Assembly (NCBI RefSeq): GCF_018598185.1
Contig: NZ_JAHESC010000011.1
Location: 100,188-164,187 of the forward strand
Source of the DNA: Dawidia soli
Lineage (GTDB): Bacteria; Bacteroidota; Bacteroidia; Cytophagales; Cyclobacteriaceae
Direction: 5' to 3'
DNA: 64,000 nt
A program made the position numbers and the translations under genes. Each line of letters starts with the position of its first letter. Positions within the stretch are counted from its first letter, which is position 1. Shown here piece after piece: positions 1 to 8,800 of this stretch. The notes beneath the pieces were generated by a model. The model made no database searches. It was not told the origin of the DNA and worked only from the letters and a program-made list of their open reading frames with translations.

Positions 1-256
1 CGGTGACGCTATCCAACAGAAACTCGGGGGAGGTCCCTAACGCATCCATGGGTACACGGAACAGTTTTCCGCTATCAGTCAAAAGTAGCACCGTACTATC
101 AATGATATGAAAGTCGGTAAATGTTCCCAGGGAGTGATTCACAGAATCGACATCTATCGAATCCAAAGGAACGATAGTGGACAGCCCACACGCCCGTTCT
201 CTGCATCCACTCGACAGGAACACTACTATCGCCATAAGCAATACCAATCTGGTCAT
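1..256 (-). CDS. N-terminal part of a lipoprotein, cut by window edge
   Basis: Reading leftwards from an ATG at 256 the frame stays open to the window edge (85 codons). The first 17 residues form a lipoprotein signal peptide, with a hydrophobic run ending in the lipobox LSSGC, so the product should be an inner- or outer-membrane-anchored periplasmic protein. The visible mature part has short strand-like segments such as DSTVLLLTDSGKLFRV, which resemble the first blade of the 6-bladed beta-propeller lipoproteins common in Bacteroidota. That family assignment is an inference from about 60 residues. The rest of the gene lies to the left of the window. Confidence 0.6.
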   Translation of the reverse strand, partial: MTRLVLLMAIVVFLSSGCRERACGLSTIVPLDSIDVDSVNHSLGTFTDFHIIDSTVLLLTDSGKLFRVPMDALGTSPEFLLDSVT

Positions 257-377
257 GTATTATACTTTCGTAAAAGAACGAAAATAATATCCGGTTCTTA
301 TTAGAACGTGTCGGCTATAGTAAATATAAGTTTAAGAGCATGGGAACGGAGGCCTTTCTGATATGAGAAAAAGTCGA

Positions 378-398
378 AATCCGTAGGACCTACGGATT
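378..398. repeat. Perfect 10-bp palindrome with one-base centre
   Basis: AATCCGTAGG and CCTACGGATT face each other around a single A in the gap between the lipoprotein fragment (1-256) and the gene at 435. The centre is too tight for an RNA hairpin, so a protein-binding site is more likely than a terminator. The rest of 257-434 shows nothing else I can name. Confidence 0.4.
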
Positions 399-434
399 GT
401 GCGAGGGCAAAATCGGTAAAATGGCGATTCTAGT

Positions 435-1139
435 TTACATGCTATTAAACACACCTTGGTACGTTACCGGATAGGTAACTTCATACCAGAAATCGTCCTC
501 TGAAATCATGATTCGTTTTGCAATCAATACATGATCCCGCAGCTGTTCTTCTGTTAAAATTGCCAGTACTTTTGCCTGGGCGGCGTCCCAGTCGTTTACA
601 GAGAACAACATATTAGCACCCGCTCCCATGTCTCCCCCAATCCACTCACCAATATTTTCAACCTGCAGCGATGTATGAATTTTGTCTTCCATTCGTTGCC
701 GCAAATTCAGGAAACCGAAGTATTGCAATTCACTCATAGCCGAATCGGGAGCAATTTGAACAAACAAAATCACCGGTGTGTTCGCAATGCCCGATACAAA
801 CCCCTGGCTTTGATATGCATCAGACAACGAGTCAAGCACCTTTTTTTCATACCGTAACTCCGCCAAAATATTGAGACGCTGGTATCCCATCGCATATTGG
901 CCTGTAAATAGTTGACCATGTTGAACAATGATTTTCGGCCCGTCTTTTAATATCCTCCTGAATTCGATCGTGTCTCTACCCATCCTATACGATGATGAAA
1001 GAATTATTACGCCGTTATTATCCTGGAAGTTGGCTAATGGCTTTTCTTTCGGATAATAAGAACAGCTGAATAAAATGAGAGTTATAACAATACCAATCCA
1101 GAGGCGGAATGATCCCATCAAAACATACATGGCCGACAT
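435..1139 (-). CDS. Hypothetical lipoprotein
   Basis: The product has 234 residues. It begins with a hydrophobic segment (residues about 13-25) ending in a lipobox-like LILFSC, so it is probably secreted and lipid-anchored. The initiation codon could be M1, M4 or M8; I see no ribosome-binding site that decides, which is usual in Bacteroidota. The mature part is mixed alpha/beta with no motif I recognise. It lies 63 bp downstream of another unassigned membrane-anchored protein on the same strand (1203-1688), and the two may form a small operon. Function unknown. Confidence 0.6.
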   Translation of the reverse strand: MSAMYVLMGSFRLWIGIVITLILFSCSYYPKEKPLANFQDNNGVIILSSSYRMGRDTIEFRRILKDGPKIIVQHGQLFTGQYAMGYQRLNILAELRYEKKVLDSLSDAYQSQGFVSGIANTPVILFVQIAPDSAMSELQYFGFLNLRQRMEDKIHTSLQVENIGEWIGGDMGAGANMLFSVNDWDAAQAKVLAILTEEQLRDHVLIAKRIMISEDDFWYEVTYPVTYQGVFNSM

Positions 1140-1202
1140 ACGTTTAAGTTTAACGTCCTAAAAAACAAAAAAGACAAGATCTCTGTTTTTGACCACCCTT
1201 TG

Positions 1203-1688
1203 CTATTTTCTAAATTGGATGATCGCATCTCGAAAAACATTGTTACTATTTAGAAATTCTTCAAGGATGACAATTCCTTCGGATGCTTGACAGGTTTCTT
1301 CCCACTTGGTTAATCTCGTGTCGACTGAATCCATCTTCTCATCTGCTTTTTTTTGAACAAACCTAAATTTGATAGTCTGGATTTGTTCGTCATACCACAC
1401 ACGCAACGTATAGAAATAATTTACCTTGTTGTCTATTGGAACCGAGATAAGTAACGTATATAGCGAACTGCTGGGCACAAACACTTGGTCATATCCCTGA
1501 CTGATAATATGGCTTATTATCGCTTTTATAGGCTTCGGCATGCCACCAAGAGCAAACACAGAGAGGCTGTCTTTCCATGCTATTCGTAACCTTTCAACAA
1601 CTATGGTCTCTCCTTCATGCATTTGTAAGCGGTATGAAGCTTTAAAAACCACAAGTAAACAAATCGAGAGCCAAAACAAAAAAAGCAA
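1203..1688 (-). CDS. Hypothetical membrane-anchored protein, possibly 5'-disrupted
   Basis: A 161-residue frame starts at a TTG with one N-terminal membrane segment (about residues 1-16), followed by a soluble domain rich in aromatic and basic residues. No family recognised. The start is suspect: the only early start codon, TTG at 1688, lies inside a terminator-like hairpin (1685-1706) that is nearly identical to the one after tRNA-Arg at 12116. A stop lies just upstream, and the first ATG is residue 23. The original 5' end may therefore have been replaced by the repeat. It is followed by the lipoprotein gene at 435-1139 on the same strand. Confidence 0.5.
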   Translation of the reverse strand: MLFLFWLSICLLVVFKASYRLQMHEGETIVVERLRIAWKDSLSVFALGGMPKPIKAIISHIISQGYDQVFVPSSSLYTLLISVPIDNKVNYFYTLRVWYDEQIQTIKFRFVQKKADEKMDSVDTRLTKWEETCQASEGIVILEEFLNSNNVFRDAIIQFRK

Positions 1689-1717
1689 ACTCCGAAAAGT
1701 TTGCTCTTAAATCGAAA
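1680..1717. repeat. Copy of the tRNA-Arg downstream sequence (att-like)
   Basis: This stretch holds the hairpin AGCAAACT/AGTTTGCT followed by AAATCGAAA. It matches 12111-12148, the sequence just downstream of tRNA-Arg(CCT), at about 30 of 33 core positions. The two copies are in direct orientation about 10.4 kb apart and bracket the accessory region. This is what an integration or recombination scar next to a tRNA looks like; no integrase gene is visible between them. Confidence 0.5.
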
Positions 1718-1719
1718 AT

Positions 1720-1780
1720 GTAGACCGGTGGGTGTTGCATTCATGCTCAATGAACCGTGATCTGCAAACGCTTCAAAGAT
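1720..1780. repeat. Dispersed tail repeat, copy A
   Basis: About 60 bp beginning GTAGACCG and containing GGGTGTTGCATTCATGCT. It is related to 2461-2522 (copy B) and 10235-10288 (copy C), always directly to the right of a terminator-like hairpin. Read on the minus strand all three keep the same frame, with FE.F.D near the start and STNAAP near the end in copy B (SMNATP here). Origin unknown. Confidence 0.45.
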
Positions 1781-1848
1781 TGACTGGGTGATTAAAGCAT
1801 GTAAATAGTTCATTTTTAGCGATTTACATTTTCGAAACATAGTCAAAA

Positions 1849-1866
1849 CACTAACACGAGTTAGTG
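1849..1866. repeat. Inverted repeat CACTAAC-acga-GTTAGTG
   Basis: Perfect 7-bp arms with a 4-base centre in an otherwise featureless stretch between tail repeat A and the AraC fragment. It may be an operator or a small hairpin. No T-run follows it, so it is not a clear terminator. Confidence 0.3.
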
Positions 1867-1969
1867 TATGTATTTGGCCAGTTCGTCTTATGCGGCTTCT
1901 CGCGCAGTCATCGTCGTCCACAGTGAACAGCCTCCATGGATGCTGCGATCAGGGTGCTCAGACCGTCCG

Positions 1970-2197
1970 CTAGTTTAAAGAGCGATACCCAACAGGGGTC
2001 AGCCCAGTACTTTTCTTGAAAGCTCGTGTAAAATGGGCTGGGTACTGAAACCCTAACTCATACGCTATTTCGTTGACCGTCTTTTTTCCATCCGATAGCT
2101 TTTGCTTCGCTAAACCCATTATTTTCAACTGAATGTATTCTAAAGCCGTTTTACCTGTTTCTTTCTTTATCAAATCACACGTTGGAAGCCCGCCATG
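1970..2197 (-). pseudogene. AraC-family regulator, C-terminal HTH fragment
   Basis: The frame encodes the second half of an AraC/XylS DNA-binding domain. It starts at CDLIKKETGKTALEYIQ and runs through the second helix-turn-helix (NEIAYELGFQYPAHFTRAFK) to the typical end STGLTPVGYR. A TAG at 2198-2200 stands where the first HTH and the effector domain should continue, and no start codon or sensor domain precedes it. It is therefore a 3' remnant of a gene normally about 280-300 codons long. Its broken end abuts the repeat-rich segment 2200-2530, consistent with truncation by recombination. It cannot be the intact regulator of the efflux genes; the gene at 3255 is. Confidence 0.8.
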
Positions 2198-2350
2198 CTA
2201 CACGGCAAAAATGTAAAGAGTTGTTTTGTTCAACCCATCAATTTTCGATTGACCGATCAATAGCACCGTTGTCGTGCTTCGTGATGACTTGGTAGATAAT
2301 GCTGAGACCTTGTTGACGTTTAAGCTTTTCAAGCCAGTTACAGGTTTGGA

Positions 2351-2417
2351 GCAGGTGATTTGACTTGCGTAGCACTCAAAGTCTACGAAAACAGGTTCGA
2401 CTCCTCTCCAGTCGGAC
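2351..2417 (+). other. Decayed tRNA-like 3' half (class II type), copy 1
   Basis: In order there is an anticodon-arm-like hairpin (GCAGG/CTTGC), a variable-arm-like hairpin (CGTAG/CTACG, 2368-2387), a T-arm (ACAGG-TTCGACT-CCTCT, 2391-2407, one mismatch) and an acceptor-like tail up to 2417. A terminator follows directly. No matching 5' acceptor half or D-arm is seen upstream, so this is not a functional tRNA. A similar arrangement lies at 10139-10194 on the other side of the efflux cassette. The tRNA origin is my inference from the arm order and the T-loop. Confidence 0.35.
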
Positions 2418-2419
2418 AA

Positions 2420-2457
2420 AAAAAAGCCTTCCAATTCCACAATTAGAAGGCTTTTTT
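2420..2457. terminator. Bidirectional hairpin terminator
   Basis: AAAAAAGCCTTC and GAAGGCTTTTTT form a perfect 12-bp stem around a 14-base loop, with an A-run on the left and a T-run on the right. It follows the tRNA-like remnant directly. A degenerate copy lies at 10197-10233. Confidence 0.75.
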
Positions 2458-2460
2458 GTA

Positions 2461-2522
2461 GTAGACCGAAGGGTGCTGCATTCGTGCTTACTGAATCTGG
2501 ATCGCCAAATTCTTCAAAGACC
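2461..2522. repeat. Dispersed tail repeat, copy B
   Basis: GTAGACCGAAGGGTGCTGCA and following bases, related to copies A (1720-1780) and C (10235-10288). Copies A and B align without gaps, and copy C lacks six bases, so the minus-strand frame is kept in all three. The larger gene-poor stretch 2198-2534 holds only this repeat, the terminator and the tRNA-like remnant. Confidence 0.5.
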
Positions 2523-2534
2523 AGTTCTCAAAGC

Positions 2535-2633
2535 AAGGTAGAAAAATCTGAAGATGCTGAATTTCAAGCCGCCAGTTTCCGCTTCCCATCTGCTGAAGAG
2601 CTTGCTAAAAGGTTGATTACCATGGTTCAATAA
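2535..2633 (+). pseudogene. 3' remnant of an unidentified gene
   Basis: An open stretch of 32 codons (beginning KVEKSEDAEFQAA, with FRFPSAEELAKRL further on) ends at TAA 2631-2633. It has protein-like composition but no start codon, and it begins where the tail repeat ends. I read it as the last codons of a gene whose front was lost. Family unknown; low confidence. Confidence 0.25.
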
Positions 2634-2655
2634 ATCTCATAAGGCGATCAAACCG

Positions 2656-2805
2656 ATGACGACGAACCCATTTACAGCAGATATGAGAAAAATTGGCTCT
2701 AATAATCCCGATATTGGCATCGACGACAAGGACATGATAGTCCTAAAAAATCCTGCGACCGGAAACACCGTAAAACCGGCGTGCCACTTGAAGCTTTTAG
2801 TTTAG
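2656..2805 (+). pseudogene. Possible C-terminal remnant of a polymorphic toxin
   Basis: A 49-codon frame from ATG 2656 to TAG 2803-2805. The segment RKIGSNNPDIGIDDKDMIVL, continuing with KNPATGNTVK, resembles the extreme C-terminus of RHS/contact-dependent toxin tips, which often end in a NPDI-x-ID...IVLKN.xTGxT pattern. Everything upstream that a toxin would need is missing. The stop is separated by one base from the ATG of the next gene (2807), the close spacing expected of a toxin with its immunity gene. The family call is from memory of such tails, not from a search. Confidence 0.35.
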
Positions 2806-2806
2806 A

Positions 2807-3181
2807 ATGACGGACTGCACCATACAATGCCTGCTGATGGGCGAGGCGTTCAGCCCCGCCCATCTGGCCAACCTCACCAGCCTCCTGCTTACCGCGCAGG
2901 AAGAGCCAGGTTCTATCGGCACGATCGGCCGCTACAAGGGTAAGCCCGTACCCGGCGGCAGCGCCCTGCTAGAGGGGAGAGACCTGGAGACCGTTGTGAT
3001 AGCCCTACACCAGCACTTTGACATCCTGCGACAGGTGGGGGTCACCGACATCAACCTCACCGTCACACTGGCCTATACGAACCAATGTAACTGGGAATTT
3101 GCGCCAGAACCGCTTCGTCTGCTGGGTGAAATGAGAATCACCCTAGGCGTGACCTGCTATGAGGACTCGTCGGCACTATGA
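2807..3181 (+). CDS. Hypothetical protein, candidate immunity protein
   Basis: The product has 124 residues, soluble, with no signal peptide. The alternation of strands and helices and the ending (CNWEFAPEPLRLLGEMRI, then GVTCYED) weakly recall DUF4279-like small proteins found beside Bacteroidota toxins. It starts one base after the stop of the toxin-tail-like frame, so the pair may be translationally coupled. Its GC content is clearly higher than that of the AraC and efflux genes on its right, which points to a separate origin. Function as an immunity protein is an inference from position only. Confidence 0.5.
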   Translation: MTDCTIQCLLMGEAFSPAHLANLTSLLLTAQEEPGSIGTIGRYKGKPVPGGSALLEGRDLETVVIALHQHFDILRQVGVTDINLTVTLAYTNQCNWEFAPEPLRLLGEMRITLGVTCYEDSSAL

Positions 3182-3217
3182 TATCGATATTTAGACGGGA
3201 TGATAAGAGGTCATCTG

Positions 3218-3225
3218 TATATTTG
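3218..3225 (+). promoter_or_regulatory. Bacteroidota-type -7 box for the AraC gene
   Basis: TATATTTG matches the Bacteroidota consensus TAnnTTTG exactly and lies 29 bp before the ATG of the AraC gene at 3255. The upstream -33 element is poor, with only TTTAG near 3191. Confidence 0.45.
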
Positions 3226-3254
3226 TTCTCAGTAGCCTTCAACGTACTTCAGTT

Positions 3255-4085
3255 ATGGAACGTGATTCAAATGATATCACCCTAAAGAATAAACTCAAAG
3301 AAAAACAACTCTTCAAGATTTCCCGTTTCAAGGAAGTAGTCAAGCGCACCAAACCACACAAACACGATGCGTACTTTGAACTGATCTACTTATCTCAAGG
3401 CGCAGGTTTTCACTGGATTGATGCTGATAAATTTCAAATCGCACCTCCCGTTGTCTTCTTTCTTTCTGGTCAGCTACACTATTGGGAAATGACGGAGATT
3501 CCTAAAGGTTATGTGATGCTGTTCCGCGAAGGTTTCTTCGATAAGAAAGATCTGATGAATCTTGTACGTTCACTGGAAGATACCGTCTACGTCAACCCCT
3601 CGGAAGATGATAACCTTGATTTCATCTTTGGCGAGATGGAGCAAGAGTATCGTAATCCTTCAAAAAATTCTACTGAACTTTTACAAGGTTATCTTCAGGT
3701 CGCACTTGTTAAATTATTACGTCATAAGGATCAGACCAGTGTTACTGTCATTTCTAAAGGCCAGGAAGTTTTTAGAAAATTTCAGTACTTTATTCAACAG
3801 GCAAATCCAGTTTCCAATCTCAAGGTTAATCAGGTTGCCGATCATATCGGTCTTTCACCTCAAAACCTGAATGCCATCTGCCGCAAAGTTTCAGGGAAGT
3901 CAGCAAGCGAGTTGATTACTGAACAGGTGATACTGGAAGCAAAACGGTTTCTGATTCATTCCGATAAGACCATCAGCGAGATTGCTTTTGCTCTCAATTT
4001 CACCGACCCGTCGCACTTCATCAAGTACTTCAAAAAGACCGTGGGAAAAACCCCACAAGCCTTCCGGTCCAGGTATTTTCAATAA
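3255..4085 (+). CDS. AraC-family transcriptional regulator
   Basis: The product has 276 residues. Residues about 20-110 form a cupin-like AraC sensor domain (metal- or ligand-type HDAYFELIYLSQGAG segment). Residues about 180-276 form the paired helix-turn-helix DNA-binding domain (VADHIGLSPQNLNAICRK, then ISEIAFALNFTDPSHFIKYF, ending GKTPQAFRSR). The length is normal and both HTH motifs look intact. It is encoded just upstream of, and in the same direction as, a DoxX remnant and a complete RND efflux operon, so local control of those genes is the natural inference. The inducing molecule cannot be told from sequence. Its own promoter has a good TAnnTTTG box at 3218. Confidence 0.9.
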   Translation: MERDSNDITLKNKLKEKQLFKISRFKEVVKRTKPHKHDAYFELIYLSQGAGFHWIDADKFQIAPPVVFFLSGQLHYWEMTEIPKGYVMLFREGFFDKKDLMNLVRSLEDTVYVNPSEDDNLDFIFGEMEQEYRNPSKNSTELLQGYLQVALVKLLRHKDQTSVTVISKGQEVFRKFQYFIQQANPVSNLKVNQVADHIGLSPQNLNAICRKVSGKSASELITEQVILEAKRFLIHSDKTISEIAFALNFTDPSHFIKYFKKTVGKTPQAFRSRYFQ

Positions 4086-4166
4086 TACTATAATAAAATC
4101 GAATTATACCGCAAAAACCGCCGGGATCAGGTCTTAATTCGCATTATCATCTTCCAGCAGGTTGGT

Positions 4167-4182
4167 GATTTGTTTTCAAATC
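4167..4182. promoter_or_regulatory. Inverted repeat GATTTG-tttt-CAAATC, candidate operator
   Basis: Perfect 6-bp arms lie 11 bp before the ATG of the DoxX remnant, in the 107-bp gap between the AraC gene and the genes it probably controls. The position fits an operator or leader hairpin; the assignment is inferred. Confidence 0.35.
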
Positions 4183-4192
4183 GTCCATTCTA

Positions 4193-4494
4193 ATGACTTT
4201 TAAAAAGATCGCGTCAACCGATACTGCATCAACAACGATATTAATCCGGTTCATGGTGGGTGCTGTTTTCCTTTCGGAGGGAATTCAGAAGTTTCTCTTT
4301 GCAGGCAAGCTCAGCTCTGGCCGCTTCGCCAAAACTGGTTTGCCCAATCCCGACTTTCTCGGACCTTTCGTGGGGTCGTTCGAATTCCCGCTTTTATCGC
4401 GGCCATTGTTGGCGCTTATCTAAAAGTTATTCAAAATATCGTCACTGTCATGTTATTCGTTCTCTCCATTGCCATCGGCTTAGGTATCGTATAA
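4193..4494 (+). pseudogene. DoxX-family membrane protein, degenerate
   Basis: The first 65 or so codons encode a clear DoxX start, with LIRFMVGAVFLSEGIQKF and then GLPNPDFLGPFVG. The frame then runs into a stop after PLLALI near 4423. A frame shift near 4385 would continue with a hydrophobic segment (FIAAIVGAYLKVIQNIV and on to IGLGIV) ending at TAA 4492-4494. The whole is shorter than a normal DoxX (about 130-150 residues), so a deletion and a frameshift have both occurred. It sits between the AraC regulator and tolC, so it was probably part of the regulated operon. Confidence 0.65.
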
Positions 4495-4496
4495 TT

Positions 4497-5840
4497 ATGA
4501 AAAGATATACACTCATTATTAGTCTGATTTTCATCACACATTTCTGTCATGGTCAGGCTTTACAAGAGATACTGAAGCAAGCGGAAGCCAATTATCCACT
4601 GCTCAAGGCAAAAGGATACGAAGTTCAGGCACGAAAAGATCAGGTGGCGTTTGCGAAAAGCACAGCACTTCCATCTCTTGATGCCGCGTATCAATTGAAC
4701 TATGCCACGTACAACAACATCACCGGCATGGCAGTTGGTCATGGATTCGTTCCTATCAGCGGACCTCCGTCAACCACCAATACATACGATGCAGTCTTTG
4801 GTAGTGTTGGAGGACTACTGTTGAATTGGGAGCCTTTTACTTTCGGCCAACGTAAGTCAAGGATCAATTCGGCTCGAGCTTACCAGGAATATCAGCAAGC
4901 TGATCAGGCTCAGGAAGTATTTCAGCACCAGGTTAAAACTGCAAATGCCTATCTCGACCTGGTGTTGACACATAAACTGGTGAACGTATATTCCAAAAAT
5001 CTGGAGCGCGCGCAAGACAATGTGCGCATCGTGAAGTCGTTGACACGAAGTGGCCTTCGTCCAGGAACAGACACAGCCTTGTTCAAAGCGGAACTATCAC
5101 GAGCAAGAATTGAATTACTTGAATATGAGAAACTGAAACAGTCACAGCAACTAATACTATCCGAATTGCTGGGCGGTGAACAGGCTAATTATTCGATTGA
5201 TAGCAGCTATTTTAAGTTACTGCCTTTCATCACCGTTGACACACTTCCACAACAGCATCCATTGATCCGCCTTTCAATGAGTCGTGTGTTAATCAATCAA
5301 TACGAAAAAAAGTACGTACAAACATCAATGTATCCAACGTTGTCGTTTTGGGGAGCAGCTTATGCAAGGGGATCAGGCATTCGATACGACGGCCAGTTAA
5401 ATTCGGAAGACGGACTCTCGTTCAGCCGATATAACTATGGAGTAGGACTGATATTGAGCGTTCCGTTACTTCGATTCGCCAATGTCCGTCACCAGGTAAA
5501 TGCACGGGAGTCGGAGATCAAAGCGGAGCAAGAGAAATTGAACACGGTAAATCTGCAATTAAGAAAGCAGAATGATGTGGCTGACGTCACGCTTGCGAAT
5601 GCATTGAAGATCGCGCACGAAAGTCCGTCATTCTATGAGTCGGCTGAATTCTCCTACCGCACGTTGATAAGCCGATACAATTCCGGCCTCGTGAACTATG
5701 CCGATCTGATACAAGCACAATATGTACTGATTAAATCAGAAGCCGATCTGAAACGGGCATACCTGAATGCATGGAAAGCATTGCTTTACAAGGCAGCAGT
5801 ACAGGGTGACATTCATATTTTCCTGAACCAGTTCAACTAA
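4497..5840 (+). CDS. TolC-family outer-membrane efflux protein
   Basis: The product has 447 residues from the ATG at 4497, which gives a Sec signal peptide ending at CHG-QALQ. An upstream in-frame extension would read through the DoxX remnant and is not credible. The protein has two OEP repeats rich in long amphipathic helices (KQAEANYPLLKAKGYEVQA; YRTLISRYNSGLVNYADLIQ), the pattern of the TolC periplasmic barrel. It should form the outer-membrane duct of the pump encoded next door, with its stop 4 bp before the pump's start. The order OMF-pump-adaptor is the reverse of the common adaptor-pump-OMF order. Confidence 0.9.
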   Translation: MKRYTLIISLIFITHFCHGQALQEILKQAEANYPLLKAKGYEVQARKDQVAFAKSTALPSLDAAYQLNYATYNNITGMAVGHGFVPISGPPSTTNTYDAVFGSVGGLLLNWEPFTFGQRKSRINSARAYQEYQQADQAQEVFQHQVKTANAYLDLVLTHKLVNVYSKNLERAQDNVRIVKSLTRSGLRPGTDTALFKAELSRARIELLEYEKLKQSQQLILSELLGGEQANYSIDSSYFKLLPFITVDTLPQQHPLIRLSMSRVLINQYEKKYVQTSMYPTLSFWGAAYARGSGIRYDGQLNSEDGLSFSRYNYGVGLILSVPLLRFANVRHQVNARESEIKAEQEKLNTVNLQLRKQNDVADVTLANALKIAHESPSFYESAEFSYRTLISRYNSGLVNYADLIQAQYVLIKSEADLKRAYLNAWKALLYKAAVQGDIHIFLNQFN

Positions 5841-5844
5841 CTAT

Positions 5845-8800
5845 ATGAATCTACTACAAGGCGCTTTGCGAAAACCGATAACGGTATTAGTGGCCGTGCT
5901 GGCGATTGTGTTCTTCTCTGTATTGGCCGCGCGAAACATGAAGATCGACATTTTCCCCACACTCGGTCTGCCTACCGTCTATGTGGCACAGCCCTATGGC
6001 GGACTGTCGCCTGAGCAAATGGAGGGATTGATTACATCGTATTATGAATATCACTTCCTCTATGTAACAGGTGTGAAGTTTGTCGAATCGAAATCGATAC
6101 AGGGGGCGACCATCATTAAGATACAATTTCAGGAAGACACCGACATGAGCCAGGCGATGGCGGAAGTAGTCGGTTATGTGAATCGTTCACGCGCCTTCAT
6201 GCCTCCGGGTACAGTGCCTCCGTTTATCACACGGTTCGATGCGGGCAGCGTTCCGGTCGGACAGTTGGTCTTTACATCCGATGCTAAATCACTTTCAGAA
6301 ATCTCCGACTTGGCATTATTCCGCGTTCGTCCGATGTTCTCTACGTTGCCAGGCGTCTCTGCTCCGCCGCCCTTTGGGGGAAACCAGAAAACGGTTATCA
6401 TCAAAGTTGATCCGGATAAAATAAAAAACTATAAACTCACGCCCGACCAAGTAGTACAAGCCATCGCCAAATCAAATACGATCACACCTGCTGGAAATGT
6501 TCGCATTGGCGATGAAACCTTACTCACGCCATTGAATACGCAGGTAGAGAACTACAAAGAATTGGAACGGGTGCCGCTCACACTCGGGTCAGGTGCAGCC
6601 ATCTATGTACGCGACATTGCTCAGGTGCAGTTGGGGGCAGATGTTACCACAAGTTATGCGCTGATTAACGGAAAACGGTCGGTGTACATTCCGGTTACCA
6701 AGCGTGCCACTGCTTCAACATGGGAAGTGGTGAAACGAGTGAAGGCGGCATTACCTGAAATGCAGGCAGCTATTCCCGACGACATAAAGGTGACGTACGA
6801 GTTCGACCAGTCCGGCTATGTCATCAACTCACTCAAAAACCTATTATTTGAAGGAGGACTCGGAGCATTACTTACGGGCTTGATGGTGTTGCTATTCCTG
6901 GGTGATAGAAGGAGTGCATTGATCATTGTGCTCACCATTCCTTTGGCGTTGCTTACAGGAGTTACATTTCTGTTTCTGGCCGGTCAGAGCATCAACATCA
7001 TGACTCTTGGTGGACTTGCTCTTGCGGTAGGAATTCTGGTGGATGAAGGAACCGTGACCATTGAAAACATTCATCGTCACCAGGAAACGGGCAAATCAAA
7101 GTCACGCGCGATACTCGATGCGTGTAAAGAGATTGTGTGGCCAAAGCTGTTGATCCTGCTTTGCATTCTTGCTGTGTTTGTTCCGTCCATCTTTATGAGT
7201 GGTGTGCCGCGAGGGATGTTCCTGCCTCTCGCATTGTCAGTAGGTTTTGCCATGATCGGGTCCTTCTTTCTCTCAAATACTTTTGTTCCGGTCATGGCCA
7301 ACTGGTTGTTGAGCGATTCCCTGCCTGAACATTCAACAGCGAAGTTTGACCGGTTCAGAGAACGCTACTTAGCAACCCTGGACAAGCTTAAATCAAAATC
7401 CGGATTTGCACTAAGTGCTTACGCAGTATTGAGTATTGCAATGATCGCAGTGCTGGTCATGATTATTGGGACAGAGATTTTTCCGAAGACCGACGCAGGG
7501 CAAGCAGTTGTCCGCGTGAAACTCCCGGTAGGCACACGACTTGAACGCACTGAACAAGTTGCGAAACGTGTTCTTCAATTGGCTGATAGCGTATCGGGTG
7601 GCGAAGTTGAAATCACTTCAGCATTTGTGGGAACGCAGCCATCGAGTTATCCGGTGAATTTGATTCACTTATGGACAAGCGGGCCGCATGAAGCCGTCAT
7701 CCGGATCAACCTGCAAGAGGGCGCATCGACTGGCATTGAATCTTTTAAAGAAAGCTTGCGCGGAGTAGTTGAAAAGAAGTTATCAAATGTCACCATCTCA
7801 TTCGAGCCCGGAGACCTCGTCGATCAGGTGATCAATCTTGGTTCAAGCAATCCAGTGGAGTTGGCTATTCAAGGTCGTGACTTTAATCAGACGCGGAAGA
7901 TTGCAGATAAACTTCTATCAAAGTTAAAAACGATTCCTTACCTGCGCGATGCACAGATTGCTACACCGCTTGATTATCCCGGAGTGAAGATTGAAATTGA
8001 TCGCGTGAAAGCCGGCCAACTTTCACTCAGTGTAGATGACATTGGAAAGTCGATGGTCGCAGCAACGTCATCGAGCCGTTTTACGCAACCCAACTACTGG
8101 CTTGATAAAAATACCGGTACTGCTTATCAGGTGCAGGTGGAATATCCCCAGTTCATTATGAACTCCACGGATGATATTGAAGGCGTACCTGTGCTGAACG
8201 ATCCTCCCGTGTATTTGCGTGATATCGCCAGTTGGCGCATGACATCAACACCGGGTGAGTACGACAGGCTAAACCAGCAACGGTTTATCACGATCACAGC
8301 GAACATCTTCAATCAGGATTTGGGAAGTGCTGTACGTGATGTAAACACTGCCGTTGCATCATTGGGCGAGCTGCCGAAAGGTGTTAAGATCATGGTGAAG
8401 GGACAGGCCGATTTGCTCAACGAAACTATGAGCGAACTGCAAACCGGATTACTCATCGCCATCGTAGTGATCTTTTTATTACTCGCTACGAACTTCCAGT
8501 CATTCCGGTTATCACTCGTGGTACTCTCCATCGTCCCGGCTGTTATCGCAGGATCTTTTCTGTTGTTATTGCTTACCGGAAAGACACTGAACATACAGTC
8601 ATACATGGGTACGATCATGGGCGTTGGTGTGGCCATTGCCAATGCCATTCTCTTCGTCACTAATGCTGAACAATTTCGAAAGGAAGGAAACCCCAATGCT
8701 TACCGCGAAGGAGCATTTAATCGCCTACGCCCTATTGTAATGACGAGCCTGGCGATGATTGCGGGGATGATCCCGATGTCGCTTGGGTTAGGCGAAGGTG

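Noticed and set aside
1601..1921. A 106-codon minus-strand frame through the repeat and hairpin near 1.7 kb
   Set aside because: It runs through a terminator-like hairpin and the dispersed repeat and overlaps the unknown gene at 1203-1688; no motif. The conserved piece is reported as a repeat instead.
2198..2440. An 80-codon minus-strand frame (with DWRGVEPVF) over the tRNA-like remnant
   Set aside because: The peptide is what antisense translation of a tRNA T-arm and acceptor gives, a well-known source of false genes.
4260..4496. 79-codon N-terminal extension of the TolC-like protein
   Set aside because: It translates the DoxX remnant in the wrong frame and would bury the signal peptide inside the chain.
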